Part shown: positions 42,723-52,874 of the stretch, piece by piece
How positions within the stretch are numbered: position 1 is the stretch's first letter
Layout: every line of letters starts with the position of its first letter
Origin: Cherax quadricarinatus
Taxonomy: Eukaryota; Arthropoda; Malacostraca; Decapoda; Parastacidae
DNA length: 64,000 nt
NCBI RefSeq assembly: GCF_038502225.1
Contig: NC_091369.1
Span: forward strand, 485,001-549,000
Direction: 5' to 3'
The notes under the pieces: model-generated
Seen by the model: only the letters and a program-made list of their open reading frames with translations
Told to the model about the DNA's origin: nothing
Databases searched by the model: none
Translations under genes and position numbers: made by a program

Positions 42723-42839
42723 TACCATTGCAATGTTGAGTCTTCCCTTAAAGTTAAATGTCCCTAAAGATATTATTCACACTTATAATGTAGATTTCAA
42801 AATGCATATTAATGATTGTTCGGGTAATAATGTCCATTA

Positions 42840-43222
42840 CATAACTCGTGCCTTTATACCTTTGAAGAGTTTCAAGAGTTTTTCTACTTCCACAGCCCGG
42901 CCCTGGGCCAGGCTTGGGTGCTCAACCAGGCTGTTGTTGCTGGCGGCCCTCTGAACCACACGAACATCACCACAGTCTGGTTGATCCAGCACGTGTCGAG
43001 TTGCCTCTTGAAGACTTTTACATTTGTTCCGTACTACAACTATCACTACTACTATTGGTACAACTATCACTACTAGTACACCACTACAAGTTCTACAACT
43101 ATCAATACTACTAGTACTACAACTGTTTCTGATATTGTCTGGTAGGGTGTTAAATAGTTTAGGCCCACGGATGTTGATACAATGTTCCGTTATTGTGTCC
43201 ACGGCGCCCCTGATTCTCACTT
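42840..43222 (-). mobile_element. LINE 3' fragment
   Basis: Minus strand encodes RIRGAVDTITEHCINIRGPK and LFNTLPDNIRNS, then SSIDSCRTC and, after a break, a VVQRAASNNSLVEHPSLAQG block. This matches the C-terminus of the LINE RT family at 55.4 kb and the 51.2-51.5 kb copy. A (CTA)n-like insertion at about 43,035-43,125 disrupts it. Confidence 0.75.
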
Positions 43223-43244
43223 GAGTTTTTATGACAATAACCCT

Positions 43245-43382
43245 ATTTTTTAAAGGGGTGGACCGATAGGCCAGCGGAAGGCCTCGGTTAGATAACTAAA
43301 AGCTCCAGCTGTGGGTCATCATATGACTAAGACCCGCGTCAGGAAACACTTGTCCTGTTTCCTGACGAATCTTACCAAACCA
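43245..43382 (+). repeat. Hairpin-rich interspersed repeat, copy 3
   Basis: Starts ttttttaaaggggtgg; contains aggccagcggaaggcctcgg, aaaagctccagctgtgggtc and caggaaacacttgtcctg. Near-identical to copies at 19,068 and 28,790. From 43,383 to 43,790 nothing is recognised. Confidence 0.8.
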
Positions 43383-43794
43383 GAGGTTATTATACATTTT
43401 CTCTCAAATCTCTCACTTCAGTATGTTGTTATGGCAGTGTATAAATTTGGGACCATGGCCTCAAGTATCTTCCACGTATATATTCTCGTATATTCCTTTC
43501 CTCCCATCCAGAAAATACGTATTTAAGACTTTGAGGTTTCCCCGATAATTTAAGTGCTGGCCTTAACCGACCTGTTTCTGTTCCACTACTGTTGTCATTC
43601 CTGTTCTAAACGGGACCGTCAGCACTGAATAATGCTCTAAACGGGAAAGCACAAATGAATTTAATGTCTTTTTTTGCATTATTTTCTGGTTACGAAAGTT
43701 CTTATTCACGCCATCATTTTCCTGGCTTTCATATTATGCTTTTTGTGTTCCTTAACGAAAGGCGAGCAAGCATTATAACAGCCAGGTCCTTCAC

Positions 43795-43990
43795 ATGTTC
43801 CTTTCGTTTTGTGAATAGGCTGAGGGACTCACCACCTCAGAACTACATCTTTCAAGATGATAGGCTAATTACATCGTCTTCACATCTCTACTGTTTCTGT
43901 TATCTCTTTATTCAGCTGAAAAAGCCTACTGTGTAAGCGAAACGTCTTGGAATAAAGATACCTGACTGTTGCGTATGTCTTAATTATCCT
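43795..43990 (+). mobile_element. Foldback-family half element
   Basis: aggctgagggactcaccacc, then ctgaaaaa (core G8 changed to A), stem II GCCTAC-TGT-GTAAGC, gaaac, gtc and aataaagatacctgactgtt + gcgtatgtctta. The core is defective (C3 with A8) but the GUC triplet is kept. Confidence 0.55.
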
Positions 43991-44049
43991 ATAGTTTTAC
44001 TTGGTAATCTTCTTGCGTTTTGTACAGTGTCCCTTTTGAGTTCTCCAGT

Positions 44050-44150
44050 GTTTCTGTATCTAAGAAGTTGGAACTTGTCACCACTGAACGTCATGTTGTT
44101 CTCCACTGCCCAGTGGAAGACTGTTTATATCGTGTAATTTTCCGTATCTT
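44050..44150 (-). mobile_element. LINE RT fragment, small
   Basis: aagttggaacttgtcaccac, tgaacgtcatgttgttctcc and gcccagtggaagactgttta parallel 56,210-56,275 of the minus-strand LINE. Dead fragment. Confidence 0.5.
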
Positions 44151-44394
44151 ATTTTGGTATCTGAAAATGATGATACAAAACTGGCTAGTGTTTTTATCCG
44201 ACTAGCACTCAGTTACATGGTCATAGCACCCAGACACCTGGTGCTAGCACTCTGGCGTGGATCGTATCCTAGGGATGAGGACCCCTAATGAAAGTAAGCC
44301 AGACTTGGCTTTTCTGGGTTATCCTGGGATGCTAAGCCTACGGGTTGCTAATCCCATTAAAATCATCACCTCTTTTGTCCTCAATCATTATTAT

Positions 44395-44805
44395 CATCAT
44401 CTGCTTCTTCGTTTTAGTTTTCCTCTCCTCCTCCTGCTCTTCGTCCTCCTCCTTTTCTATTTCTTGTTCATGTTCTTTCTTCGCCTCCTCCTCCTCCTTC
44501 ATTTTCTCCTTCTCCTCCTCCTTTTTTTCCCTCCTCCTTTTTTCCCCTCCTCTTCCTCCGTGTCCTACGCTTCCTACTATTGTTGCTACTGCTGCTGCTC
44601 CTCCGTCTTCTCCTCCTACCCCTCCTCTTCCTCCTCCTTCTCCACTTCCTTCTCCGTCTTCTCCTCCTTCCCGTCCTCCTTCCCCTCCTCTTCCTCCTCC
44701 TCCTTCTTCTCCACTTCCTTCTCCGTCTTCTCCTCCTTCCCCTCCTCTTCCTCCTCCTCCTTCTTCTCCACTTCATTCTCCGTCTTCTCCTCCTCCCCCT
44801 CTTAA
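44395..44805. repeat. CTC/TCC-rich pyrimidine tract
   Basis: About 400 bp of CTCCTCCTT-type sequence, with a repeated block tccacttccttctccgtctt about every 55-60 bp. All frames (Ser/Pro-, Leu- or Arg-rich) are low complexity. It could form triplex (H-DNA). From 44,806 to 45,160 nothing is recognised except a short cgcctggttgaccaggc LINE-tail motif at about 44,995. Confidence 0.9.
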
Positions 44806-45164
44806 AAAACAAATTTCACTTCGAAGTTTGATTGAGTTAACAGTAGAGACGTCCCACGTTTTCTGTGATGGAGCCGAGGTGCTGGTAGCTGGGTCGTTCT
44901 ACCCGAGAGTTCACCCACCAACCCACCCGTACGACGCCTCTTTACCTCTCGCCTGTTTCTAGTTTTCCCTCACCCAGACCTGCCTCTTGTAAATCGCCTG
45001 GTTGACCAGGCTATTGCTGTCGAAACAGTGTGTGCAACTTATGGTGACATACTTGTGACTTAAACGTGATATTATTTCTGATATACTGATCTGTGGTATA
45101 CCTGTGATTGCTTTCAAGGGGTTTTCTACCCTCACAGCAATTCCTGAGGCTATTAATTTCTTTT

Positions 45165-45375
45165 ACTGTTAGTGTAACATAGTTACCCCTTCACTGTTAG
45201 TGTAACATAGTTACCCCTTCACTGTTAGTGTAACATAGTTACCCCTTCACTGTTAGTGTAACATAGTTACCCCTTCACTGTTAGTGTAACATAGTTACCC
45301 CTTCACTGTTAGTGTAACATAGTTACCCCTTCACTGTTAGTGTAACATAGTTACCCCTTCACTGTTAGTGTAACA
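45165..45375. repeat. 29-bp minisatellite, about 7 copies
   Basis: Identical units cttcactgttagtgtaacat + agttacccc. Confidence 0.95.
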
Positions 45376-45389
45376 TACTGTGTGCTTAC

Positions 45390-45504
45390 AGGCTCTGTAC
45401 GAGCCTTACGGGTTTAGCGCTTCCCGGTTAATGTAATTATATTATTGTTTGTGCTTACAGGGAAATATTCTTCTTTTAGGGAAATAATAATAATAATAAT
45501 AATA

Positions 45505-45546
<42 letters not shown>

Positions 45547-45620
45547 GTAATTATTATTATTATTGTTATTATTATGCTATATTATTATTATTATACTATA
45601 TTATTATTATTATTTAGTAT
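45390..45620. mobile_element. Short interspersed repeat with (AAT)n/(ATT)n
   Basis: gagccttacgggtttagcgc + ttcccggttaatg, then after a short gap (AAT)n merging into (ATT)n to 45,612. Similar motif-plus-AAT units lie at 25,985, 48,590 and 59,350. It sits only about 25 bp upstream of the host exon's acceptor site. Confidence 0.55.
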
Positions 45621-45644
45621 ATCAGTACTGTGTTTGTGTTGCAG

Positions 45645-46601
45645 GAGCAGTCGTGATAGTGGCGACGACGGTCGTGATGGCGGCGGCGGCGGCCGCCACC
45701 TGCCAGAGAGGCGGGAGAGCGGCCGGTTCCCCACCGCCGCCAGACTCCTGCGGTCGCTTGGCCGCCACCGGGAGGAAGACTCAGGCGGGGCGCGAGCCAG
45801 GGAGAGCTCTGAGCCGCGCCTCACTCGCGCCAACCCTCACTACCATTCCGAGGGCAAGGGTCTCAAGAAGAAGAATAACTGGACGTCTGAACGAGAACTG
45901 AGCAACACCGTCACTCCCACACACAAGGAACGAAGCCACAGCTTCTGCGAGAAGACCAACAGTAAGAGACGATACTCCTACCATGATAATAAGATGTTGA
46001 GGGAGGAGGCAAGGGCACGTCTCGACCGTCAGGATGAGTCGCCCTTACAGGAGGGGTCGAGTCCTGACCCCACAAGTGAACATACCTCCCCGTCGCTAGC
46101 CCCAGCCTCACCCTCCCCGGAGAATGCAGAGAATATATATGAGAATTTGCCAGCACATTTAGGCAATGGGGAGACAGTTGTGAATGGTGGAGACAGCGGT
46201 GTGTGTCAAGACTCTACTGATGGGGGGTTGAAGGAGGCTCAGACGCGACCTTTGGACAGAGTGGAACGGGAGAGAAGATCCGTCAGAAAGTTGACGAAGG
46301 ATTCGGGGTACGAGACCTCACCCTATAGCGAGAGTGATTACGCTAACATTGACTTGTACTCTGAAGCTGATGCCAGGCTTGAGGGTGACGGTGACGATGT
46401 TACCCTGGCGCCGGAGTCTGAGCTGGCACCTCCGTCACCAGTCCTGCAGAGTGACGACTCTCAACTCACAGATACATCGCTCAACCTTCCTACCAGCTCA
46501 TCTCCCACTCAGTACACCGACACAGCACACCACTTTCCTCCCAGCAGATCTCCCACTCAACACGCCGACACAGCACACCATCTCACTCCCAGCAGAATAA
46601 G
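45645..46601 (+). CDS. Internal coding exon of a host gene, disordered adaptor-like protein
   Basis: Acceptor tgtgtttgtgttgcag (AG at 45,643-45,644) and donor ataag/gtaagt (GT at 46,602) bound 957 bp. The exon is phase 2 at both ends (319 codon equivalents) and so could be skipped without a frameshift. Codon use is non-repetitive and GC-rich. The peptide begins SSRDSGDDGRDGGGGG, has basic PTAARLLRSLGRHREEDSG, then acidic, Ser/Pro-rich, probably disordered sequence with tyrosine motifs NIYENLP, DSGYETSPY and SDYANIDLYSE that look like kinase or SH2-type docking sites, and ends in a short SSPTQ.TDTAHH repeat. I do not recognise the family; a cytoplasmic scaffold or adaptor is a guess. Confidence 0.75.
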
Positions 46602-47712
46602 GTAAGTACCCAAGCAGATCACAGCATTCCTTGTTTATATTAGAGATTAAAATAAATACCCAAGCAGATCTCATCTTTGTTGTTATAGACGGTTTATATG
46701 ATGTAAAGTGTCTTTACCTCGACAGTGAGAGTGAGAAAAAGCACTTGGATGCCACCTCACTTTGACAGTGCTCTATAGAAAACTTTTAGAAGCATTCCCT
46801 GAGAGTAATGTGCACTAACTTGTAAAAAAAGATTATTTAGGCACAGGTACACACAAGTACAATTATCATACATAGTGTAAATTACCTATAACAACCCCAA
46901 AATAGTCAGAGTGACTTATAACATTGGGGTCTTTGACTCTCTCACTGACGGCAGAACAACAGCGCAAACTCAGGATCACATACTGAGGTCTGTTTTAATC
47001 TTCTTAGTTTGTCATTATATCATAGGATTTAATACTTTCTTTATATGAATGTATAATAGTGCAAATAATCCAGGATCTGAGGTGATAAGTGTATGATAAG
47101 CAAGATAAGATATTGATAATGTAACCATTCCTCAGTGAGGAAGTGTCATGTGTGTTGGTGATACGTGGCTTCCTTTGTTTACCTTATATTTCTTGTTTAG
47201 CTTTGCTAATATTATGTTGCATGTCCCAGCTGCTAGCCAAGAACCACGTACCAGCTTCTTGGGCTACTTCCATTATGTTTTTAGTGTCATAAATATGAGT
47301 TTGAGTTGACTAGTGTAGCAGTGAGAAGGACAGTGTTCGGAATTTGGATAATGTGATGAAGTGACATGAGTATTTTAATATACTAGAAAACAAATATATA
47401 TATATTAGTGGTTAATTTATTTTATAAGATGGTGTTTTTTTTTAGTTAACCATCCGCTGGTTTACCCTAGCTGGGTTTTACACTTCCGTTTATAAAACAG
47501 AGGTTTACTTGTAGTGTTCTAGGAATGGAATTAAGGACACACCGGGTTTATGGATGTACCATGACACAGTCTCATTCAGCTTGCCACGAGCGGCAGATAT
47601 TATGTGAGTAAACTAAGTGTACGAATGTCACCTTTCTGTCGTGGGATCGAGCATTTATGAAGCCTTGCTTGTAGCAAGTTGTGTTTGTGTGTGAGGGAAA
47701 GCGGTCGACACT
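46602..47712. other. Intron / upstream sequence, no repeats recognised
   Basis: About 1.1 kb of AT-rich, non-tandem sequence between the two host exons. It is one of the few repeat-poor stretches in the window. It would hold the promoter for the candidate first exon, but I see no decisive TATA or initiator element. Confidence 0.5.
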
Positions 47713-47813
47713 ATGTTGAAGTGGCGATACAGCAAGGTCCGACGTCGTAGCAGCAGCAGAAGTAGCAGCAGCAGACAGCGGCCCAGATCCTTGATGGAAT
47801 GTGGATGTGACAG
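47713..47813 (+). CDS. Candidate alternative first coding exon
   Basis: ATG at 47,713 in good context (A at -3) opens 33 codons plus two bases ending gacag/gtaatt (GT at 47,814). The peptide is MLKWRYSKVRRRSSSR, then SSSSRQRPRSLMECGCD: a short, basic, Arg/Ser-rich leader. It ends in phase 2, the same phase as the exon at 45,645-46,601, so both could splice to one downstream exon and give isoforms with different N-termini. It was found by eye, because it is too short for standard ORF cut-offs. No acceptor precedes it. Confidence 0.5.
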
Positions 47814-48227
47814 GTAATTTTATCAGCTGCAGATAGTTCAGGTCTCAGTCCCTCAGTTGTAGCTACATGCTGGTGTGAACCCTCATGTAGTAATTTACAT
47901 GCTCTAAACAGGGAAAATCCTGTTATATACGATCCTTTAACCGTAGTGAGACTTTATAATGTATGTTGGTAAAGCATAAAGTTTGTCGATACAGCCCCAC
48001 AGAGTGGCTTTAAAGCCCACATTGAGGATTTATCAAGTATGTTGATACAGCTCCACAGTGGGACTTTATAAAGTATCTCTACAGAGCCCTAGTTTAGGGC
48101 TTTATCACTCACAGTGGCGAAGCTACAACTGTCTTATCAGAGTAAAGACTTCAGACGTGAAGGACACTGAACTGGGACGGCCTTCATTGGTGAGGCTGCT
48201 AGAATTACCCACACAATGTTAGGTTAA
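47814..48227. other. Probable intron sequence, no gene seen
   Basis: Contains loosely repeated phrases (gactttataa, gatacagc, ccacagtggg) that may be very old foldback-family debris. Nothing firm. Confidence 0.4.
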
Positions 48228-48350
48228 AGCACACACACGCAGCTAATGTCACATTGTGGCAACGTTTCGCTCTTCAGGAGCTTTGTCAAGCCGTTGGAAA
48301 CGTTGCCACAATAAAATGTCACATTAGTTGCATCTGTGTCCTTTATTGTA
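48228..48350. mobile_element. Foldback element, subfamily 3
   Basis: Left arm acacacacgcagctaatgtc + acattgtggcaacg and right arm cgttgccacaataaaatgtc + acattagttgcatctgtg are inverted copies. The left arm holds the hammerhead-like motif at 48,252-48,296 (minus). The right arm is truncated before the core. Confidence 0.75.
48252..48296 (-). ncRNA. Hammerhead-like motif with U3/A8 core
   Basis: Minus strand: stem I GGC (48,290-48,292), core TTGACAA (48,283-48,289), an extra A, stem II GCTC-CTGAA-GAGC (48,269-48,281), GAAA (48,265-48,268), C, GUU (48,261-48,263), stem I GCC (48,258-48,260). Compared with CUGANGA, position 3 is U and position 8 is A: the Watson-Crick partner pair C3-G8 of the active fold is replaced by U3-A8. 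Activity is unknown. Confidence 0.55.
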
Positions 48351-48414
48351 TATTTTGCTCCGCTGTGGAAGAAACGTGTCAGAATCATGTTTCTCACAGC
48401 TCCTCATGTGTGAA

Positions 48415-48535
48415 GTCTTTCCTTGTATCAACCAGCAGCAACAGCCTGGTTGACCAGGCAAGCACCAGACGAGCCTGGACCAAGGCCGGGCTCCGGGAGT
48501 AGAATAACTCTGGGAACCCATCAAAGGTATAACAT
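48415..48535 (+). mobile_element. LINE 3' end fragment
   Basis: agcagcaacagcctggttga, ccaggcaagcaccagacgag, gccgggctccgggagtagaa and tcatcaaaggtat-type end. Near-identical tails occur at 51,440, 52,480 and 59,215. Confidence 0.8.
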
Positions 48536-48589
48536 AAGTTTTCTCTTGCTCTCACGTGGTATTATTCCCTTCATATATCCCAAGTCATA

Positions 48590-48670
48590 TATATTTTATT
48601 GTTATATTAATGGGAAGCGCTAAACCCATGCGGGTCATACAACGCCTGGGGAATAGGAGGTAATCAGGTT
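48590..48670. mobile_element. Short interspersed repeat, inverted copy
   Basis: attaatgggaagcgctaaac, ccatgcgggtcatacaacgc and ctggggaataggaggtaatc: the complement orientation of the gtttagcgcttccc repeat at 45,390. Confidence 0.55.
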
Positions 48671-48674
48671 TGAA

Positions 48675-50367
48675 CCGAATAAGTGGGAGTAGTGTAGGAT
48701 AAGTGGTAGCAGTAGAGTAAGATAAGTGATAGTAGAGTAAGATAAGTGGTAGCAGTAGTGAAGGATGGTAGCAGTAGTGAAGGGTGGTAGCAGTAGTGAA
48801 GGGTGGTAGCAGTAGTGAAGGATGGTAGCAGTAGTGAAGGATGGTAGCAGTAGTGAAGGGTGGTAGCAGTAGTGAAGGATGGTAGCAGTAGTGAAGGATA
48901 AGTGGTAGTAGTAGTGCAGGATAAGTTGTAGCAGTAGTGTAGGATAAGTGGTAGCAGTAGTGTAGGATAAGTTGTGGTAGTAGTGTAGGATAAGTGGTAG
49001 CAGTAGTGTAGGATAAGGGGTAGTAGTAGTGTAGGATAAGTTGTAGCAGTAGTGTAGGATAAGTGGTAGTAGTAGTGTAGGATAAGTTGTAGCAGTAGTG
49101 TAGGTTAAGTGGTAGTAGTAGTGTAGGATAAGTGGTAGCAGTAGTGTAGGATAAGTGGTAGCAGTAGTGTAGGATAAGTGGTAGCAGTAGTGTAGGATAA
49201 GTGGTAGTAGTAGTGTAGGATAAGTTGTAGCAGTAGTGTAGGATAAGGGGTAGTAGTAGTGTAGGATAAGTGGTAGTAGTAGTGTAGGATAAGTGGTAGA
49301 AGTAGTGTAGGATAAGTGGTAGTAGTAGTGTAGGATAAGTGGTAGTAGTAGTGTAGGATAAGTTGTAGCAGTAGTGTAGGATAAGTGGTAGCAGTAGTGT
49401 AGGATAAGTGGTAGTAGTAGTGTAGGATAAGTGGTAGTAGTAGTGTAGGATAAGTGGTAGCAGTAGTGTAGGATAAGTGGTAGTAGTAGTGTAGGATAAG
49501 TGGTAGCAGTAGTGTAGGATAAGTGGTAGTAGTAGTGTAGGATAAGTTTTGGTAGTAGTGTAGGATAAGTGGTAGTAGTAGTGTAGGATAAGTGGTAGCA
49601 GTAGTGTAGGATAAGTGGTAGTAGTAGTGTAGGATAAGTGGTAGCAGTAGTGTAGGATAAGTGGTAGTAGTAGTGTAGGATAAGTGGTAGTAGTAGTGTA
49701 GGATAAGTGGTAGCAGTAGTGTAGGATAAGTGGTAGTAGTAGTGTAGGATAAGTGGTAGCAGTAGTGTAGGATAAGTGATAGCAGTAGTGTAGGATAAGT
49801 GGTAGTAGTAGTGTAGGATAAGTGGTAGTAGTAGTGTAGGATAAGTGGTAGCAGTAGTGTAGGATAAATGGTAGTAGTAGTGTAGGATAAGTGGTAGCAG
49901 TAGTGTAGGATAAGTGGTAGTAGTAGTGTAGGATAAGTTTTGGTAGTAGTGTAGGATAAGTGGTAGTAGTAGTAGTGTAGGATAAGTGGTAGCAGTAGTG
50001 TAGGATAAGTGGTAGTAGTAGTGTAGGATAAGTGGTAGCAGTAGTGTAGGATAAGTGGTAGTAGTAGTGTAGGATAAGTGGTAGTAGTAGTGTAGGATAA
50101 GTGGTATCAGTAGTGTAGGATAAGTGGTAGTAGTAGTGTAGGATAAGTGGTAGCAGTAGTGTAGGATAAGTGGTAGCAGTAGTGTAGGATAAGTGGTAGT
50201 AGTAGTGTAGGATAAGTGGTAGTAGTAGTGTAGGATAAGTGGTAGCAGTAGTGTAGGATAAGTGGTAGTAGTAATGTAGGATAAGTGGTAGCAGTAGTGT
50301 AGGATAAGTGGTAGTAGTAGTGTAGGATAAGTTTTGGTAGTAGTGTAGGATAAGTGGTAGCAGTAGT
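48675..50367. repeat. 23-bp minisatellite, left part
   Basis: About 70 units ggtagtagtagtgtaggataagt. Cag/tag variants alternate (ggtagcagtag versus ggtagtagtag) in irregular order. The first units (48,760-48,900) are shorter gaagg types. It is interrupted by a SINE and resumes at 50,612. Because 23 is not a multiple of three, the minus-strand Tyr/Leu/Thr frames cycle through all three frames and are artefacts. Confidence 0.95.
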
Positions 50368-50611
50368 GTTTATCTGGAGAGAGTTCCGGGGGTCAACGCC
50401 CCCGCGGCCCGGTCTGTGACCAGGCCTCCTTAGGTCAGTGTCCCAGGATGCGACCCACACCAGTCCACTAACACCCAGGTACCCATTTTACTGATGGGGA
50501 ACATAGACAACAGGTGGAAAGAAACACGTCCAATGTTTCTACTCTGGCTGGGAATCGAACCCAGGCCCTCACCGTGTGAAGCGAGAGCGTTAACCACCAG
50601 GCCACCAGAGT
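50368..50611 (-). mobile_element. tRNA-derived SINE inserted in the 23-bp array
   Basis: The same element as 11,569 and 35,528 with intact A box, B box and core, in minus orientation from tatctggagagagttccggg to gttaaccaccaggccaccag. Array units continue immediately on both sides. Highly similar to the other copies, so a recent arrival. Confidence 0.93.
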
Positions 50612-50992
50612 GATAAGTGATAGCAGTAGTGTAGGATAAGTGGTAGCAGTAGTGTAGGATAAGTGGTAGCAGTAGTGTAGGATAAGTGGTAGCAGTAGTG
50701 TAGGATAAATGGTAGCAGTAGTGTAGGATAAGTGGCAGTAGTAGTGTAGGATAAGTGGTAGCAGTAGTGTAGGATAAGTGGTAGCAGTAGTGAAGGATAA
50801 GTGGTAGCAGTAGTGAAGGATAAGTGGTAGCAGTAGTGAAGGATAAGTGGTAGCAGTAGTGAAGGATAAGTGGTAGCAGTAGTGAAGGATAAGTGGTAGC
50901 AGTAGTGTAGGATAAGTGGTAGCAGTAGTGTAGGATAAGTGGTAGTAGTAGTGTAGGATAAGTGGTAGTAGTAGTGTAGGATAAGTGGTAGA
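50612..50992. repeat. 23-bp minisatellite, right part
   Basis: About 16 further units of ggtagcagtagtgtaggataagt, with a run of gtgaagg variants at 50,785-50,890. Confidence 0.95.
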
Positions 50993-51535
50993 CGGCCCCG
51001 TTCAAGGCAGGAGAAATATCTGAGCTGGAACAAATAGAGATCGTTTACGGCTCACATTGAGCCAGTGAAGCACCTAAACTACTGGGAACGCCTGCAAGTC
51101 TTGAACATGTACTCATTGGAGCGGAGGAGAGAGAGGTACATGATAATATATACCTGGAAGGTACTCGAGGGCTTGGTCCCAAATCTGCACACTGCCATAA
51201 CAACATACGAGTGAGAGATATGGGAGGAAGTGTAAAATAAACCCAGTGAGGAGCAGGGGTGCGGTGGGGACAATAAGGGAACACTATCAACATCCGGGGT
51301 CCCAGACTATTCAACATCTTACCAGAAGATATCAGAAACACGGCTGGAACCAGTGTAGAAGCCTTCAAGAGGAAACTGGACAAGTATCTTCACCAGGTGC
51401 CAGATCAACCAGGCTGTGATGGATATGTGGGGCAGCGAGTCTCCAGCAGCAACAGCCTGGTTGACCAGGCAAGCACCAGACGAGCTTGACCCATGGCCGG
51501 GCTCAGAGAGTAGATAAACTCTCGTGATGTTAGGT
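50993..51535 (+). mobile_element. LINE RT C-terminal fragment and 3' end
   Basis: The plus strand reads HLNYWERLQVLNMYSLERRR-like (51,070-51,130), then YMIIYTWKVLEGLVPNLHTA, and further on IRGPRLFNILPEDIRNTAGT and KRKLDKYLHQVPDQPGCDGY with frameshifts between them. The tail agcctggttgaccaggcaag + caccagacgagctt follows. A dead copy of the same superfamily as 55.4-56.2 kb but a different family. Confidence 0.75.
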
Positions 51536-51539
51536 AAGT

Positions 51540-52050
51540 TGTAGTAGGATAAGTGGTGGTAATGGTGGCAAGTTAAGTAGGCGCGAGCCAGAATCGAAGT
51601 ATCCTGCCTGTCCTTGGTCATATGTCATCAGAGAAGCAGGTACAGATAGGTTCGTGTGTCTTGGTCGTATGTCACGCTAAGTGACCAGGTGTGCGTGAGA
51701 GAGACAGAGAGAATAAACAAACGCCCTTCCTTTTCAGTAACTCTTTCCCACACACTTTATTCTACACTCACGCCAAATCACTTCATCGAAACATTGTGTT
51801 TCTGATATATATTTAGAGGGCAGACAAATAGGTTCGAAGAGGCTGGCGTGCATCCCGGTGGGAGACAGCTGATATGTATCTTATCAAAGTGAAGGATCAC
51901 GACTTGTCTTATATTTGGAACCCCTCTCTCAAGCCACCTACCTCGTCATCCAACCAAGCCAGGAGAGCACTGTCGTCTGTATGAGAGACAACAGTAGTCT
52001 GTTCCTTGATGGGTACAGTGATACTGTTAGCCGGGGAACACGTCTGTTCA
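51540..52050. other. No gene recognised
   Basis: Unique sequence. No splice-bounded frame stands out. Confidence 0.5.
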
Positions 52051-52054
52051 ACCT

Positions 52055-52385
52055 GTTAACGTCACCACAAACACCAATATTACCACCACAACTGCCATCA
52101 CTACTGTCACAACTACCACCATCACTACCACCATGGCCACCACAACTACTATCACCATTGTCACAACTACCACCATCACCACTACCGTCACAACTACCAC
52201 CACCACCATCGCCACCACAGCTACCACCATCACCACTACCGTCACAGTTACCACCACCATCATCGCCACCACCACTACCGTCACAGCCTCCACCATCGCC
52301 ACCACAACTTCCACTATCACCACCACCGTCACAACTACCACCATGGCCACCACAACTACCACCATCACCACCACCAGCACAGTCG
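52055..52385. repeat. ACC/ATC trinucleotide-rich tract
   Basis: Degenerate accaccatcaccactaccgt + cacaact units. Thr-rich, Pro-rich and Val-rich frames on both strands are low-complexity artefacts. Confidence 0.9.
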
Positions 52386-52419
52386 CTCTTTGTTCTACGG
52401 TAGGGAGGCCGCCCGGCCC

Positions 52420-52580
52420 GTTATACTCACTGACCAGGCTGGTCAGGTCCATGTGATCGGGCTCCAAGACTGGTCGGGCAGCCTGGTTGACCAGGCAAGC
52501 ACTAAACGAGCCTGACCCAAGACCGGACTCTGGGAGTAGAAAAACTCAGAATTAATCAAAGGTATACCAAAGGTGAAGGG
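52420..52580 (+). mobile_element. LINE 3' end fragment
   Basis: cagcctggttgaccaggcaa, gcactaaacgagcctgaccc, actctgggagtagaaaaact and atcaaaggtataccaaaggt, i.e. the CAAAGGTAT tandem end. Confidence 0.75.
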
Positions 52581-52729
52581 GTTCACAGGCTGGTCGGGTC
52601 CGTGAAGTCGGGCTCACAGGCTGATCGGTTCCGTGTGGTGTTAGGCACCGTGAAAATTTAACTACACGTAACAGATGGTGGGTTGATGCCTGTCATGTGT
52701 CAGGGAACGAGGCTCAGTCAACTACACCG

Positions 52730-52870
52730 TGTTGCTGCTTGACCTGCCAGATCAAGCAGCCTGTGTTGATTATGTGGGCCCCACGGACCGCCAGCGCCAA
52801 TAGCTTGGTCAACGAGGTAGTCCGCAAGGAAGTTTGACTGCAGGAAGACGCTGTGGGAGGTAGAACTCTT
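52730..52870 (+). mobile_element. Decayed LINE 3' fragment
   Basis: ctgccagatcaagcagcctg, gattatgtgggcc and accgccagcgccaatagctt + ggtcaacgaggta follow the order of the PDQPGC…AASANSLVDQ-coding tail. Diverged. Confidence 0.55.
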
Positions 52871-52874
52871 GAAA

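Noticed and set aside
42062..42767. 225-229-codon hydrophobic frames that look like multi-pass membrane proteins
   Set aside because: Translation of a 36-bp tandem repeat. Hydrophobicity follows from the TTT-rich unit.
44345..44962. Ser/Pro-rich 205-codon frame and Arg-rich minus-strand frame
   Set aside because: Low-complexity CTC-rich tract. No coding signature.
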